Positions 26,573-36,308 of a DNA stretch of 50,503 bases are shown in pieces. Source of the stretch: an uncultured Alphaproteobacteria bacterium (lineage in GTDB: Bacteria; Pseudomonadota; Alphaproteobacteria; Rickettsiales; UBA1997); the NCBI GenBank assembly GCA_949298005.1, contig CASFUN010000033.1:1-50503 (forward strand). The letters are read 5' to 3'. Position numbers and translations under genes: made by a program. Numbering within the stretch: the stretch's first letter is position 1; each line of letters begins with the position of its first letter. The notes under the pieces were generated by a model. That model saw only the letters and a list, made by a program, of their open reading frames with translations, was not told the DNA's origin and ran no database searches.

Positions 26573-28991
26573 GATTAACCACCTTTAGAGCATTTTCTTG
26601 TATAAAGTCTCGTCTTGGTTCGACAATATTACCCATTAAAGTAGCAAAGGTCTCATCAGCTATAGCTGCATCTTCTATTGTAACTTTTAATAACGTTCTA
26701 TTTTCTGGATTTAAAGTTGTTTCCCATAGTTGTTCAGCATTCATTTCTCCAAGACCTTTAAATCGTTGTATAGAAATACCTTTTTGACCAACTTGTTCTA
26801 TTACATTCATAAGGTCAAGTGGTGTGTACATTTCAAAAGTTTCATCTTTTTTAGTGAAAAGTAGTTTTCCATTAAACATTGAGTATACATTTTTCTGATG
26901 TTTATTAATTTCAACTGCTTCTGGCTTAATCATGAGTTTTTGATTAATAATAAACTCATTTTTGACACCTTTATGAGTTTTAATGATTTTTAATTCAGAT
27001 GAGTAATCAATTTCGTAAGACCAATGTATATCTATATCATCTTTTAAAGAATTCAGTCTTTCTGTGATTTTTTTAGCTTTTTCTTCAAGTAGCGCTGGTT
27101 CATTAAACATTTTTAAATCAAATGCATCTGCATAAGCTATAGCTTCTAATATATTTATATTTAAGAATCTTGATAAGTTTTTAATTAAATTTGTTAAATG
27201 ATTAGTTTTAATTATATATTCATCAAGGTTTTTACCTAATAATTCATCGTTTTCACTTTTTAAAATTGCATCGCTTATTGCGTTATTTATTATATATTCA
27301 GCAAATGATGTTTCATTTTTAATATATAATTCACTATTACCTTTTTTAACTTTATACAAAGGAGGTTGTGCTATATACAAATAACCATCTTCAATTATTT
27401 TTGGCATATGTCTATAGAAAAACGTCATAAATAGTGTTCTAATATGAGAACCGTCTACATCAGCATCGGCCATTAGAACAATTTTATGATATCTAAGCTT
27501 ATTTATATCAAAATCTTCTTTTCCAATTCCGGTACCAAGGGCAGTAATTAACATACCCATTTTTTCAGAAGTAATAACTTTATCAAACCTTGATTTTTCT
27601 GTATTTAATATCTTTCCAAATACAGGTAATATTGCTTGATATTTTCTATTTCTACCAGCTTTAGCAGAACCACCAGCAGAATCTCCTTCAACTATATATA
27701 ATTCACTTTTAGCTGGATCTTTCTCCTGACAATCAGCTAATTTTCCAGGTAAATTTGCTATATCTAATGCGCCTTTTCTTCTTGTTAATTCTCTTGCTTT
27801 TCTAGCAGCTATTCTAGCTCTTGCGCCTTCAAATGCTTTTTCAACTATTAGTTTTGCATCTATAGGATTTTCTTCAAAATATCTTGATAACTGACTGACT
27901 GTGCCATTTTCAACTACTGGTCTAACTTCGGAAGAAACTAATTTATCTTTTGTTTGTGAAGAAAATTTTGGATCAGGAACTTTAACTGATAGTATAGCAG
28001 TTAAACCTTCTCTTATATCATCGCCAGTTAATTCAATTTTTTGTTTTTTAAAAGACTCTTGGGTGTAAACATAGCTATTTATAACCCTAGTTAGAGCATT
28101 TTTCAAACCAGCTAAATGTGTACCCCCATCTCTTTGTCTTATATTATTTGTAAAACAAACTATATTTTCGTGATAACCATCGTTCCAACAAAGTGATAAT
28201 TCAAAAGTTATACCTTTATCATCATCAGAAGAAATTATATATAATGGTTGATGTAAATGCTCTTTACCTTTATCAAGGTAATTTACAAATTCTACAAGAC
28301 CACCATTGTAATGAAATGCTCCACTTTTTTCTATTTCATCTCTAAAATCTTTTAATTCTATATAGACACCAGAATTTAAAAATGCTTTTTCTCGTATGGT
28401 TCTTTCTAATGTTGCATAATCAAAGTCTATGTTTGTGAAAATATCTATTGATGGATAAAAAGTAACTTCTGTTCCAGTTTTTATTAATTCACAATCACCA
28501 ATTATTGTTAATGGGGCTACAGCAATACCATCTTTAAATTCTACAAAATGCTCGTGACCATCTCTCCAAATTCGCAATTTTAGCCAACTAGACAGTGCAT
28601 TAACTACAGATACACCAACACCATGTAAACCACCAGAAACTTTATAAGAATTCTGATCAAATTTACCTCCAGCGTGAAGATCTGTCATTACAACTTCTGC
28701 TGCCGATCTACCTTCTTCAGGATGGATATCTACCGGAATACCTCTACCATTGTCAGTTACTGTTATGGAATTATCCTTGTTTATTTTAACAATTATTTTA
28801 TTACAATACCCACCTAGCGCCTCATCTATAGAATTATCCAAAACTTCATAAACCATATGATGCAAACCAGTACCATCGTCGGTATCACCTATATACATTC
28901 CTGGCCTTTTTCTTACTGCGTCTAATCCTCTGAGTATTTTTATTGATGACGCATCATAATCGCTATTGTTTTCGTTAAAATTATCTCCCAT
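26562..28991 (-). CDS. gyrB: DNA gyrase subunit B
   Basis: ATPase subunit of gyrase, which introduces negative supercoils. 809 residues: GHKL ATPase with RKRPGMYIGDT, DNGRGIPVD and GGLHGVGVSVVNA; transducer domain; Toprim with EGDSAGGSAKAGRNRKYQA and DADVDGSHIRTL; C-terminal QRFKGLGEMN block. Full length, no intein. First gene of gyrB-rsmG. Confidence 0.98.
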   Translation of the reverse strand: MGDNFNENNSDYDASSIKILRGLDAVRKRPGMYIGDTDDGTGLHHMVYEVLDNSIDEALGGYCNKIIVKINKDNSITVTDNGRGIPVDIHPEEGRSAAEVVMTDLHAGGKFDQNSYKVSGGLHGVGVSVVNALSSWLKLRIWRDGHEHFVEFKDGIAVAPLTIIGDCELIKTGTEVTFYPSIDIFTNIDFDYATLERTIREKAFLNSGVYIELKDFRDEIEKSGAFHYNGGLVEFVNYLDKGKEHLHQPLYIISSDDDKGITFELSLCWNDGYHENIVCFTNNIRQRDGGTHLAGLKNALTRVINSYVYTQESFKKQKIELTGDDIREGLTAILSVKVPDPKFSSQTKDKLVSSEVRPVVENGTVSQLSRYFEENPIDAKLIVEKAFEGARARIAARKARELTRRKGALDIANLPGKLADCQEKDPAKSELYIVEGDSAGGSAKAGRNRKYQAILPVFGKILNTEKSRFDKVITSEKMGMLITALGTGIGKEDFDINKLRYHKIVLMADADVDGSHIRTLFMTFFYRHMPKIIEDGYLYIAQPPLYKVKKGNSELYIKNETSFAEYIINNAISDAILKSENDELLGKNLDEYIIKTNHLTNLIKNLSRFLNINILEAIAYADAFDLKMFNEPALLEEKAKKITERLNSLKDDIDIHWSYEIDYSSELKIIKTHKGVKNEFIINQKLMIKPEAVEINKHQKNVYSMFNGKLLFTKKDETFEMYTPLDLMNVIEQVGQKGISIQRFKGLGEMNAEQLWETTLNPENRTLLKVTIEDAAIADETFATLMGNIVEPRRDFIQENALKVVNLDI

Positions 28992-29020
28992 TATTGAAAA
29001 ATGTGTGTTGGATTGGCTAT

Positions 29021-29049
29021 ATTGTAGTAAATATTTTTATTAATTGCAA
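29021..29049 (-). promoter_or_regulatory. probable promoter of gyrB
   Basis: Minus-strand TTGCAA (29049-29044), 17 bases, TACAAT (29026-29021), about 30 bases upstream of the gyrB ATG. Confidence 0.55.
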
Positions 29050-29097
29050 ATCAATTGTTGTTTATTATAATCTTTTTTGATTATTCTTTTAAGAAAA

Positions 29098-30011
29098 ATG
29101 ACTAATAAGTTTTACAATATAAGCGAAATAAAAGATAAGACAAAAAAAGATGAAATAATGGTATCAAAAATAAAGCCAAATTTTATACATAATAGATTTG
29201 ATATAATGTATAAAGATGATTATCTACTTTTTCATATTTATAGTAAAAAGGACAGTAGTGTGAAATATTATATACCTATAAAAATTATAAAGAATACAGC
29301 TTTTTTAGGTATACAATTAACATATATTGAAAATAAGGCCTTATCAGAATTTGCAAAGTATCTTTTTAAAAATTTTTTGATATGGAAAGTTAAATTCAAA
29401 TTTTCATTGAATAATTTTACTAAAAGTCATTGTAAAGATTATTTTTAGTATATTTACTGGATTGTATTGATGATTTTAATAGTAGATTATCGCATGATAC
29501 AAGGTATAATATTACTAGATATTATCCTAAACGTATAGAAAAAAACTTTAAATATTCAATAAAGCACTTTTCTAAAACTGAAATTTTAGACAATAAAGTT
29601 TATGAGCGGTATTGTCAATTTAAAAATATAACTCATAATTATGAAAATACGCAAAGCTCTTTATAATATATAGAAAACAACTACATAACGGATGCATTTG
29701 TTATGTATTTTAACGATAAAATAGTTTCGATTGTTTTTATAAATATCCTAAATGATAGTGCTTTTTTAGAGAATTTGACTTATGATGTTGAATATAGAAG
29801 CTATAGTGTTGGAACCATTTTATATTATAATACAATAAAAGAACTAATAAATCTAAATATAAAAACATTTTATCTTTATGATGGAACAGGAGAATATAAA
29901 ATGAGATTCAATGGTACAAAAATACAAACATACAATGGAACAATTTATAGATACAAGTTTATTAATTCATTTTTATATTTTTTAAGAAAATTATCTTCAC
30001 GTTTTTATTGA
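29098..30011 (+). pseudogene. broken GNAT/FemAB-like acyltransferase gene
   Basis: Three consecutive open pieces make one protein of about 300 residues. The first (ATG 29098) stops at TAG 29446. A one-base shift near 29440 continues with LLDCIDDFNSRLSHD, RYYPKRIEKNFKYSIKHF and YERYCQFK. An in-frame TAA at 29664 interrupts, and the frame then runs to 30011 with DGTGEYKMRFNGTKI. The order, including the DGTGEYKMRFNG end, resembles BioF2-like/FemAB-type GNAT proteins (acyl transfer to amines or cell-wall substrates), but the substrate cannot be told. At least one frameshift and one nonsense change mean it is probably dead. Confidence 0.65.
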
Positions 30012-30061
30012 TTTAAATCAGTATTTGATTAATAATCAAATTAATTACAAAATAATAGACA

Positions 30062-30673
30062 ATGTTTAACTTATACGAAGATGATTTACCAGATAATATA
30101 GAGTTCGGAAATGAAGTAGCAATAGATACAGAAACACTTGGCCTAAACAATTTTAGGGACAGGCTATGTATGGTACAAGTTTATTTTAGAAGTGGAAAAG
30201 TTCACTTGGTACATTTTAATGGAAAAAGTAAATATAAATCTCCGAATTTAACTAGATTATTAACAGATGATAAGATATTAAAAATATTTCATTATGCTAG
30301 ATTTGATTTAGCTATACTACAGAAAACTTTTAACATTGATATAAATAATGTTTATTGTACTAAGATAGCATCAAAAATAGCCAGAACTTATTCTGATGCT
30401 CATGGCCTAAAAGTTCTTATAAAAGAATTTTTTAATGTGGAAATTTCTAAAAAAGAACAAAGCTCATATTGGGGTGGAGAAGTTAATGATAATCAGTTAA
30501 AATATGCCTCTAATGATGTGTTATATTTACATAAAATAAAAGATAAACTTAATGCAATACTAGAAAATGAGAATCGTACAGAACTAGTGAAAGAGTGTTT
30601 TAAATTCCTTCCAACAAGAGTGAAACTTGATCTTGAAGGCTGGGGAGATATAGATATATTTAGTCATCAGTAG
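30062..30673 (+). CDS. rnd: ribonuclease D-like 3'-5' exonuclease
   Basis: A 203-residue DEDDy exonuclease consisting only of the catalytic domain, without HRDC domains, as in other Rickettsiales-type RNase D. Catalytic residues: D22 and E24 (AIDTET), D82 (HYARFD), Y148 and D152 (YASND). It trims RNA 3' ends, probably of tRNA precursors. The C-terminal 20 codons (30614-30673) are duplicated at 33838-33897, so the end of this gene coincides with the left boundary of a possible inserted element and may have been supplied by it. Confidence 0.92.
   Translation: MFNLYEDDLPDNIEFGNEVAIDTETLGLNNFRDRLCMVQVYFRSGKVHLVHFNGKSKYKSPNLTRLLTDDKILKIFHYARFDLAILQKTFNIDINNVYCTKIASKIARTYSDAHGLKVLIKEFFNVEISKKEQSSYWGGEVNDNQLKYASNDVLYLHKIKDKLNAILENENRTELVKECFKFLPTRVKLDLEGWGDIDIFSHQ
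30614..30673 (+). repeat. left copy of the rnd 3'-end direct repeat
   Basis: Encodes TRVKLDLEGWGDIDIFSHQ and the TAG stop as the end of rnd. It differs from the right copy at three positions, all third codon positions (ACA/ACC, AGA/AGG, GGA/GGC), none changing the protein. Confidence 0.9.
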
Positions 30674-30680
30674 TATTATA

Positions 30681-30709
30681 TTGACTAGTTTAAAAATATA
30701 TGATATACT
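30681..30709 (+). promoter_or_regulatory. near-consensus promoter inside the island
   Basis: TTGACT (30681-30686), 17 bases, TATACT (30704-30709), starting 8 bases after the rnd stop. A GAGGAG ribosome-binding sequence at 30732-30737 follows, ahead of the ATG at 30745. It gives the island gene its own transcription independent of rnd. Confidence 0.65.
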
Positions 30710-30744
30710 ATGTTAATTTTTTAAAAAATTAATGAGGAGTTTAT

Positions 30745-31011
30745 ATGACAAATGTTATCGCAAAACCACAAGTTATAAAAATGCCAGAAATGCCTGCGGA
30801 AGAAAGAGTTAAATACCTTACTGATGATATGATATATGATGAAAGAGAATTAGCTTTTTTTAAAATACGTGATGAGGTTAATGAAAGAAGTATAGCTGAG
30901 CTTAGAGAGTCTAAAGCTAGAACTGAAGAATCTCTAGCCAGAGGCAGAGAGTCTATAGCTAGACGTTGGGCTCTTATCGAGAAACTTAAAAAAGAACAAA
31001 GTAATAAATAA
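30745..31011 (+). CDS. uncharacterised small charged heptad-repeat protein
   Basis: An intact 88-residue protein with its own promoter and a strong GAGGAG binding site. I do not recognise a family. Residues 48-75 are four 7-residue units, RSIAELR, ESKARTE, ESLARGR and ESIARRW, each with S at position 2 and A at position 4, followed by a lysine/glutamate-rich end. This predicts a helical, coiled-coil-like stretch with an Arg/Glu-rich surface. There are no membrane segments, no signal peptide and no Cys. It is the only unbroken gene in the island. A regulator, antitoxin-like or structural role is conceivable but not supported by any motif. Confidence 0.7.
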   Translation: MTNVIAKPQVIKMPEMPAEERVKYLTDDMIYDERELAFFKIRDEVNERSIAELRESKARTEESLARGRESIARRWALIEKLKKEQSNK

Positions 31012-31116
31012 AACTTGTTTTAATAAATGTATTATGTATATAATATATAGTGTAAGTTGACTTTTTGTTACAATAAGTCTATTCCGGCTTTTTATTAAAA
31101 AAATAATAGGTTAAAA

Positions 31117-33818
31117 ATGGGCGATAGTTTAGATAAAAATGTTCCAAGAATTACTGATGAAAAAGTTTTAGAAGAGAGATACGGTATTCTGTTAAGACAT
31201 GTAGAACAAATCAAAATGTATGATAAAAGTTTAATTGGATAATAATGCTTAGACCAATAAATAAAGAGGTTGCAGGTAAACTAAGATCAGGTGGTAGAGG
31301 AAAAATTATAAGTATAAAAGGAAAATCTTCTGAATTTACATTTTTGGCCGGAGATATACCTTATGAAGCCGGACTGAGTAAATTAGGAAAGGATGGCAGT
31401 AATTCTGATTGGAGTAGAATTTCGCATTTTAACTCTATTAATAAGCAATTAATAGAAAATTCTTATGGTAATAAAAAAGCTCAGGATATTAAACAAGAAA
31501 TTGAAGAACTTAAACAACAAATTGAAGAACTTAGGCGACTAGAGTCACAAGAACTTCAACAAACACAACAAGAACTTAATGAAAAACAACAAAAACTCAG
31601 AAATAAAACTCTGGAATATAATCTTAATTTCAATCTTAGTAAAATAAAAAAGATAGTTGAAATAGATGGTAAAAAATATGAAAGTTTTTATGAGACTGAT
31701 GGAAATGGAAATCCTAAATATGAAGAACATGAAGAAAAACAACAACCGGTTGTTTATGTTAGAGAAGTAGGAAGTAATGATAAGTATTTAAAGATAAAAT
31801 ACGATAGTAGCAAAAGAGGATATTCAATCGACACTGATTCCAGAACACAAATGAAAGCTGATAGTAAAGACATTAAACCCATTGAAATATTTTCCTATGA
31901 AAACAATACGAGGAATGTGCTATTAGTGGTGATAAAAAGATAAGGATCGACAACACGACTAAAGATGAATTTGAAATAGAAGTATATTATGAGACTAATA
32001 CCAAATCTAAACAACTTTGTGTAAAAGCAAAAAAAGAAGGCGATGATGAGTTTAAATATTATTCTTTAACTAAAGCAGGTAGTTTAGCCGGACAAGATGG
32101 AATAGATACTTATGAAGTAGATTCAAGTTTTGCAGATGCTAGTATTGATGTTGATAAAATGATAAAACTAGAAACAACCTATGAACTTATAAATCCTCCT
32201 TTGACAACAGACTATGATCAGTTATCTGTTGCATGGGTTTATGGAGAGGGAAAAAATATTGATGATCTTACGGATTTAGATTCGGTTATTAGATATTTGA
32301 AAAAGGAGCAAGAAAAACTGATAAGTTTTCCTCCAAATAAATATTTAGAAGAATGTAAAGCTGCAGCAGAAAGATTGGCTAAAAAAGATTTTTCTAGTAA
32401 AGAAAATGACATTGGTTTGATACAAGATTTTCTAGATAAAGGAAGTGATATTACTAATGATGATGTTTTATCTCAATAATGCAGTATACTGTAGCTTAAA
32501 CTTGGTCTTTTGGGATGCTGTGGAGAATCAGTGACGAAAAATACGATGAAATTAGGTAATGTATTGGATTATGGAATAATCATGGGTTAGAAGCACTTCA
32601 TTATCCTCCAGAACCAATAAAATTGAAGCATATTGATTGTACTCCTGACGAGGAATTTCTTGTTATTGATGGAGAAGTAAATCCTAGAGTTGCAAGAAAT
32701 CTTGAAGGTGTTTTATTCTTTATGAATGACCAAAGAAATAAAGGAGTATGTTGTTTAGAACCTAATCCACTATGGCCAATAAAAGTTAATTTTGATAAAA
32801 CTCCACATGAAATAGAGATTGGCGAGCAACAAACTTCTCAATTACTTACAAATGGTTTTTATACGGGTACCATTGAATTGCAAAATAAACTTGGAACACA
32901 ACCATTTGCTAATGAGTTTATATATGCCGAAAGACTAATGTTGAATTCTGATTTTGTTCCTAGAGTTAAATTACCAGATGGTGTCGATATAAAGATGTCA
33001 GAAGAAAAATAGAAGTTAATAACCTTGTGGAAGCTTGCCAAAAATATGGAGAAGTATTAGTGAAATTGGAAAATTTAAAAACAGAAGCAGAGCAGCATTA
33101 CGATGCCGATTTTATGAAATTCTGTCAAGAGCAAGGTTTGTCAAGCAGTCTTGAAACAAATGATATGGTTTTAGGCATATTTAAAAATAAAGAGAAAGTT
33201 AAAGAATATTTTAGTAATAATGATAATATGGAAAATTTAAAAAGTTTTGCTGATGGTTTTAAAAAAATGGTTGATGTTGGAAAATCAAGAGATGAAATTC
33301 AAAATGAAGTTTTAGCTGATGTTGGTGAAAACATTAAGGATGATCTTGCTAAGATATTAATGGATGATAAAATTAGAACCATGTTATTATCACAACCTGA
33401 CAATTATGCTTTAAAAGCTAAATTCTTTGATATATTACCTAATATTAATTTATTAAAGGGATTTAAAGTAAAAAAAGAAGTAAATGGAAAAGAAATAGAT
33501 TTTATGAGACATTTGGATAACTACATTGGTCTTATAAAAGATAGGCAAAAAGAAATTACTAGTAAACTTCAGAGAAAAGATATAGAAAGTGGGATTGAAG
33601 ATATCGATAGAAGAATAGTTGGAATAGATAGTCTTGCCAGAAGATATGAATTTCTAAAAGAAAACTTTAAAGAAAGAAGAGAGCATTACTCTAATATTAT
33701 TGAAAAAATAAAAATTAGAAGAAAAGGAGTTACAAAGACAAAAAATTATTGGCAACAGAAACTATTAGGAGAAAGAGAAATAAAGAACAGATCATGTCCC
33801 CAAAAATCACATCCTTAG
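31117..33818 (+). pseudogene. large decayed gene of unknown function (coiled-coil rich)
   Basis: Consecutive open pieces in alternating frames read as one former gene of roughly 880 codons. A 41-codon piece (31117-31242, MGDSLDKNVPRITDEK) ends 2 bases before the next start. 31245-31943 is followed by a shift near 31920 into a frame running to 32479. Stops and shifts between 32480 and 32560 lead to a frame ending at 33012, and a shift near 33000 enters the last piece, ending at 33818. A Glu/Gln-rich coiled coil (KQEIEELKQQIEELRRLE) lies near residue 85 of the second piece. No signal peptide, membrane helix or recognisable catalytic motif is visible. It may have been two genes. Being large and in an island, it could be an effector or toxin, but no motif supports that. 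Confidence 0.6.
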
Positions 33819-33837
33819 ATTCAGATTTATTTGTAAA

Positions 33838-33897
33838 ACCAGGGTGAAACTTGATCTTGAAGGCTGGGGCGATATAGATATATTTAGTCATCAGTAG
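33838..33897 (+). repeat. right copy of the rnd 3'-end direct repeat
   Basis: The same 20 codons as the end of rnd, including the stop, but without the rest of the gene: upstream sequence stops matching before the ACC at 33838. 57 of 60 bases match the left copy. It lies 39 bases from the end of the convergent pgk gene. Confidence 0.9.
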
Positions 33898-33935
33898 GCT
33901 AAATATATCTTAACTTTATTACTTCTATATTACTT

Positions 33936-35132
33936 TTACTTAATCACAAGCTTCTCAACTGCCGGTAAGATACCTTTTTCCAGCCATTTTAGAAACGCAC
34001 CACCAGCCGTAGACAGATATGTAAATTCATCAGTTATATTTGCTTTATTCAAAGCCGCAAGTATATCACCACCACCAGCTACTGATTTTATTTTACCACG
34101 TGTTGTTTTTTCAGCTATTATTTTTGCTAAAGTATCTGTACCTCTATTAAATGGCGATATTTCGTATATACCGACAGGTCCATTCCAAATTACTACTTTA
34201 CAATTTTCTAAACTATTGCCTATTAAATCTATAGTTTTAGGGCCAACATCTACAATAATATCGTCATCGTTTACGTTGGTAATATCCTTTGTAGTCACCT
34301 CTTGATTTTCAGCTACTTCTTTAGCTACAACAACATCAATTGGTAATATAACTTTACAATTATATTCTTTTGCTGACTTTAGTAAATTTAAGGCATCATC
34401 TTTCAATTGTTCTTCTTTTAGAGATTTACCGACGTTATTGCCATTTGCATATAAAAAAGTATTAGCCATACCGCCACCAACAACTACATAATCACTCTTA
34501 GAAATTAAAGCACTTAATAATTCCAGTTTGGTTGATACCTTGGAACCACCAACTATAACCATAACCGGTCTTTCAGGATTTGATACAAGTTTTGATAAAT
34601 TATCTAACTCGTATTCAAGATTTATACCTGCGTATGAGTCAAGTATTGTTGGGATACCAACCATAGATGCATGTTTTCTATGGCAGGTTGAAAACGCATC
34701 ATTTACATATATGTTAGCTAAACTAGCCAGTTCACTAGAAAAATTTGGATCATTTTCTTCTTCTCCTTTGTGAAATCGTAGGTTTTCTAGAAGAATAACT
34801 TCGCCAAAATTTGAATTTTTTATAATACCTTTAGTTTTTTCACCTATACAGTCGTCAGAATAGTGAAATATTATATTTGGCAGTAGTTCTTCAAGTCTTT
34901 TTAAGACTATTTTTAATGAATATTCTTCTTCAAAACCATTACCTTTTGCTTTTCCAAGGTGAGTAGCTAAAACAACTTTTGCTTTATTATTTGTTAAATA
35001 TTCTATTGTCGGTATTGTAGCTTTTATTCTTGTGTCATCTAGAATAACTCCATTTTTTATTGATACATTCATATCAGCTCTTAGAAAAACGGTTTTGCCA
35101 TTAACAGTGCATTCTCTTATTTTTTTAAACAT
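33936..35132 (-). CDS. pgk: phosphoglycerate kinase
   Basis: Glycolytic/gluconeogenic enzyme interconverting 1,3-bisphosphoglycerate and 3-phosphoglycerate with ADP/ATP. 398 residues, full length: N-terminal substrate site FLRADMNVSI (17-26), ATHLGK, NDAFSTCHRKHAS, the hinge region IVGGSKVSTKLELL and the C-terminal nucleotide motif GGGDILAAL. It stands alone, convergent with the island and divergent from holA. Its presence shows at least part of lower glycolysis. Confidence 0.97.
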   Translation of the reverse strand: MFKKIRECTVNGKTVFLRADMNVSIKNGVILDDTRIKATIPTIEYLTNNKAKVVLATHLGKAKGNGFEEEYSLKIVLKRLEELLPNIIFHYSDDCIGEKTKGIIKNSNFGEVILLENLRFHKGEEENDPNFSSELASLANIYVNDAFSTCHRKHASMVGIPTILDSYAGINLEYELDNLSKLVSNPERPVMVIVGGSKVSTKLELLSALISKSDYVVVGGGMANTFLYANGNNVGKSLKEEQLKDDALNLLKSAKEYNCKVILPIDVVVAKEVAENQEVTTKDITNVNDDDIIVDVGPKTIDLIGNSLENCKVVIWNGPVGIYEISPFNRGTDTLAKIIAEKTTRGKIKSVAGGGDILAALNKANITDEFTYLSTAGGAFLKWLEKGILPAVEKLVIK

Positions 35133-35275
35133 AAAAATTGAGTATATTATTTTATATGGTAAATTTTATTTTAGTTAAAATATTATACAATGATGTTACA
35201 GCAAACTATGTAATTGTCTTTTTTATACTAAGTAATATCATTTTACAAAAATTGTGCTAATAACGCTAGATATAA

Positions 35276-36301
35276 ATGAAAATAGATTATAAAAATGCTG
35301 AAGTTATAATAACAAATTTAGTTAAACAAAATACAACTAAATGTTTATTATTATATGGAGAGTCTATATCTTCAGTTGAGAATAAATATAGGTTGGCAGT
35401 TAGTACTTTTAAGAATAAATCATTTGATATTTTTAACATTAATCCAGATATAATGAAGTCAAATGAAGGCTTTCTTTGTGAAGAATTTTTATCAATATCT
35501 ATGTTTGCCACAAAGACACTTTATACATTAAGACTGGTTGAAAAAGAAAATAGTTATACAAAGGACTTAGAAACTTTATTTGAAAATAATAATTTGGATA
35601 CAAATCCCAATTTTTTAATTGTCACTGCTGGCAACTTAGAATCATCATCGTCTTTAAGAAAATATGTTGAGAAATCCAAATATATTGCTTGTATTGCTTG
35701 TTATGAAGAAAATGAAAGAAATTTGATGGTTTTTATATCAAAAAAACTGAAGGAATTTGGTTTTGTTTTTGATAATGACGTTGTTGAATATTTATTTGAT
35801 AATATAGGCAGCAGTAGTTTAATTATTGAAAATGAAATAAAGAAAATAGACCTCTTTAAAGGTGAAGATAGAAATTTAACTATTGATGATGTTGAGAAAA
35901 CTGTTGTTGATGTGTCTAGTACTGATATAAGTGATTTTTGTAATAGTTTTTGTGATCTTAATGCTAATGAAACATTTAGAACTTTAAACAAAACTTTTAA
36001 TGAAGATATTGAACCAATAGTACTGATAAGGTCACTAAGTAGGCATTTTATGCAATTACAAAAAATTAGATTTCTTATTGATGGTGGTAATGATATAAAT
36101 GAAGTTTTTAAAAGTGAAAGAATATTTTGGAAACAACAGATATTTATAAGAAATTATATAAAAAAATGGAGTTTAAAAGAGATTAGTAACATGACAGAAA
36201 AATTAATGAATGTAGAGAAAGAAAGTAAATTTGGTTCAAATGGTAAATTAATTTTTGAAAATTTTATACTTAGATGTTTTTTAAGGAAAAAACAAAAATA
36301 A
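35276..36301 (+). CDS. holA: DNA polymerase III delta subunit
   Basis: The clamp-loader subunit that opens the beta sliding clamp. A 341-residue protein with the delta pattern: CLLLYGESISSVENKYR near the N terminus, an AAA+-like domain without a functional P-loop, FLIVTAGNLESSSSLRKYVEKS, and C-terminal collar helices including RSLSRHFMQLQKI. Sequence identity in this family is low, so the call rests on the ordered motifs. A broken SplB-like gene follows 7 bases later. Confidence 0.85.
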   Translation: MKIDYKNAEVIITNLVKQNTTKCLLLYGESISSVENKYRLAVSTFKNKSFDIFNINPDIMKSNEGFLCEEFLSISMFATKTLYTLRLVEKENSYTKDLETLFENNNLDTNPNFLIVTAGNLESSSSLRKYVEKSKYIACIACYEENERNLMVFISKKLKEFGFVFDNDVVEYLFDNIGSSSLIIENEIKKIDLFKGEDRNLTIDDVEKTVVDVSSTDISDFCNSFCDLNANETFRTLNKTFNEDIEPIVLIRSLSRHFMQLQKIRFLIDGGNDINEVFKSERIFWKQQIFIRNYIKKWSLKEISNMTEKLMNVEKESKFGSNGKLIFENFILRCFLRKKQK

Positions 36302-36308
36302 ATAACAG

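Larger units (their letters stand above)
30614..33897. mobile_element. putative 3.2-kb element inserted at the rnd 3' end (no recombinase seen)
   Basis: The region is bounded by two direct 60-base copies of the rnd 3' end with 57 matches. Between them are a near-consensus promoter, a small heptad-repeat gene and a large decayed gene, none resembling the surrounding housekeeping genes. A gene-restoring terminal repeat is typical of elements that integrate by site-specific recombination at gene 3' ends. I find no integrase, resolvase or transposase inside, so it is either a remnant or was mobilised in trans. Alternative: an ancient duplication of rnd with loss of most of one copy. Confidence 0.5.

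Noticed and set aside
26055..26588. 177-codon open frame on the plus strand
   Set aside because: It lies antisense to rsmG, which has clear methyltransferase motifs.
31057..31085. Second island promoter TTGACT with TATTCC 17 bases on
   Set aside because: The -10 match is poor (TATTCC), and the gene behind it is broken, so it was not listed as a feature.
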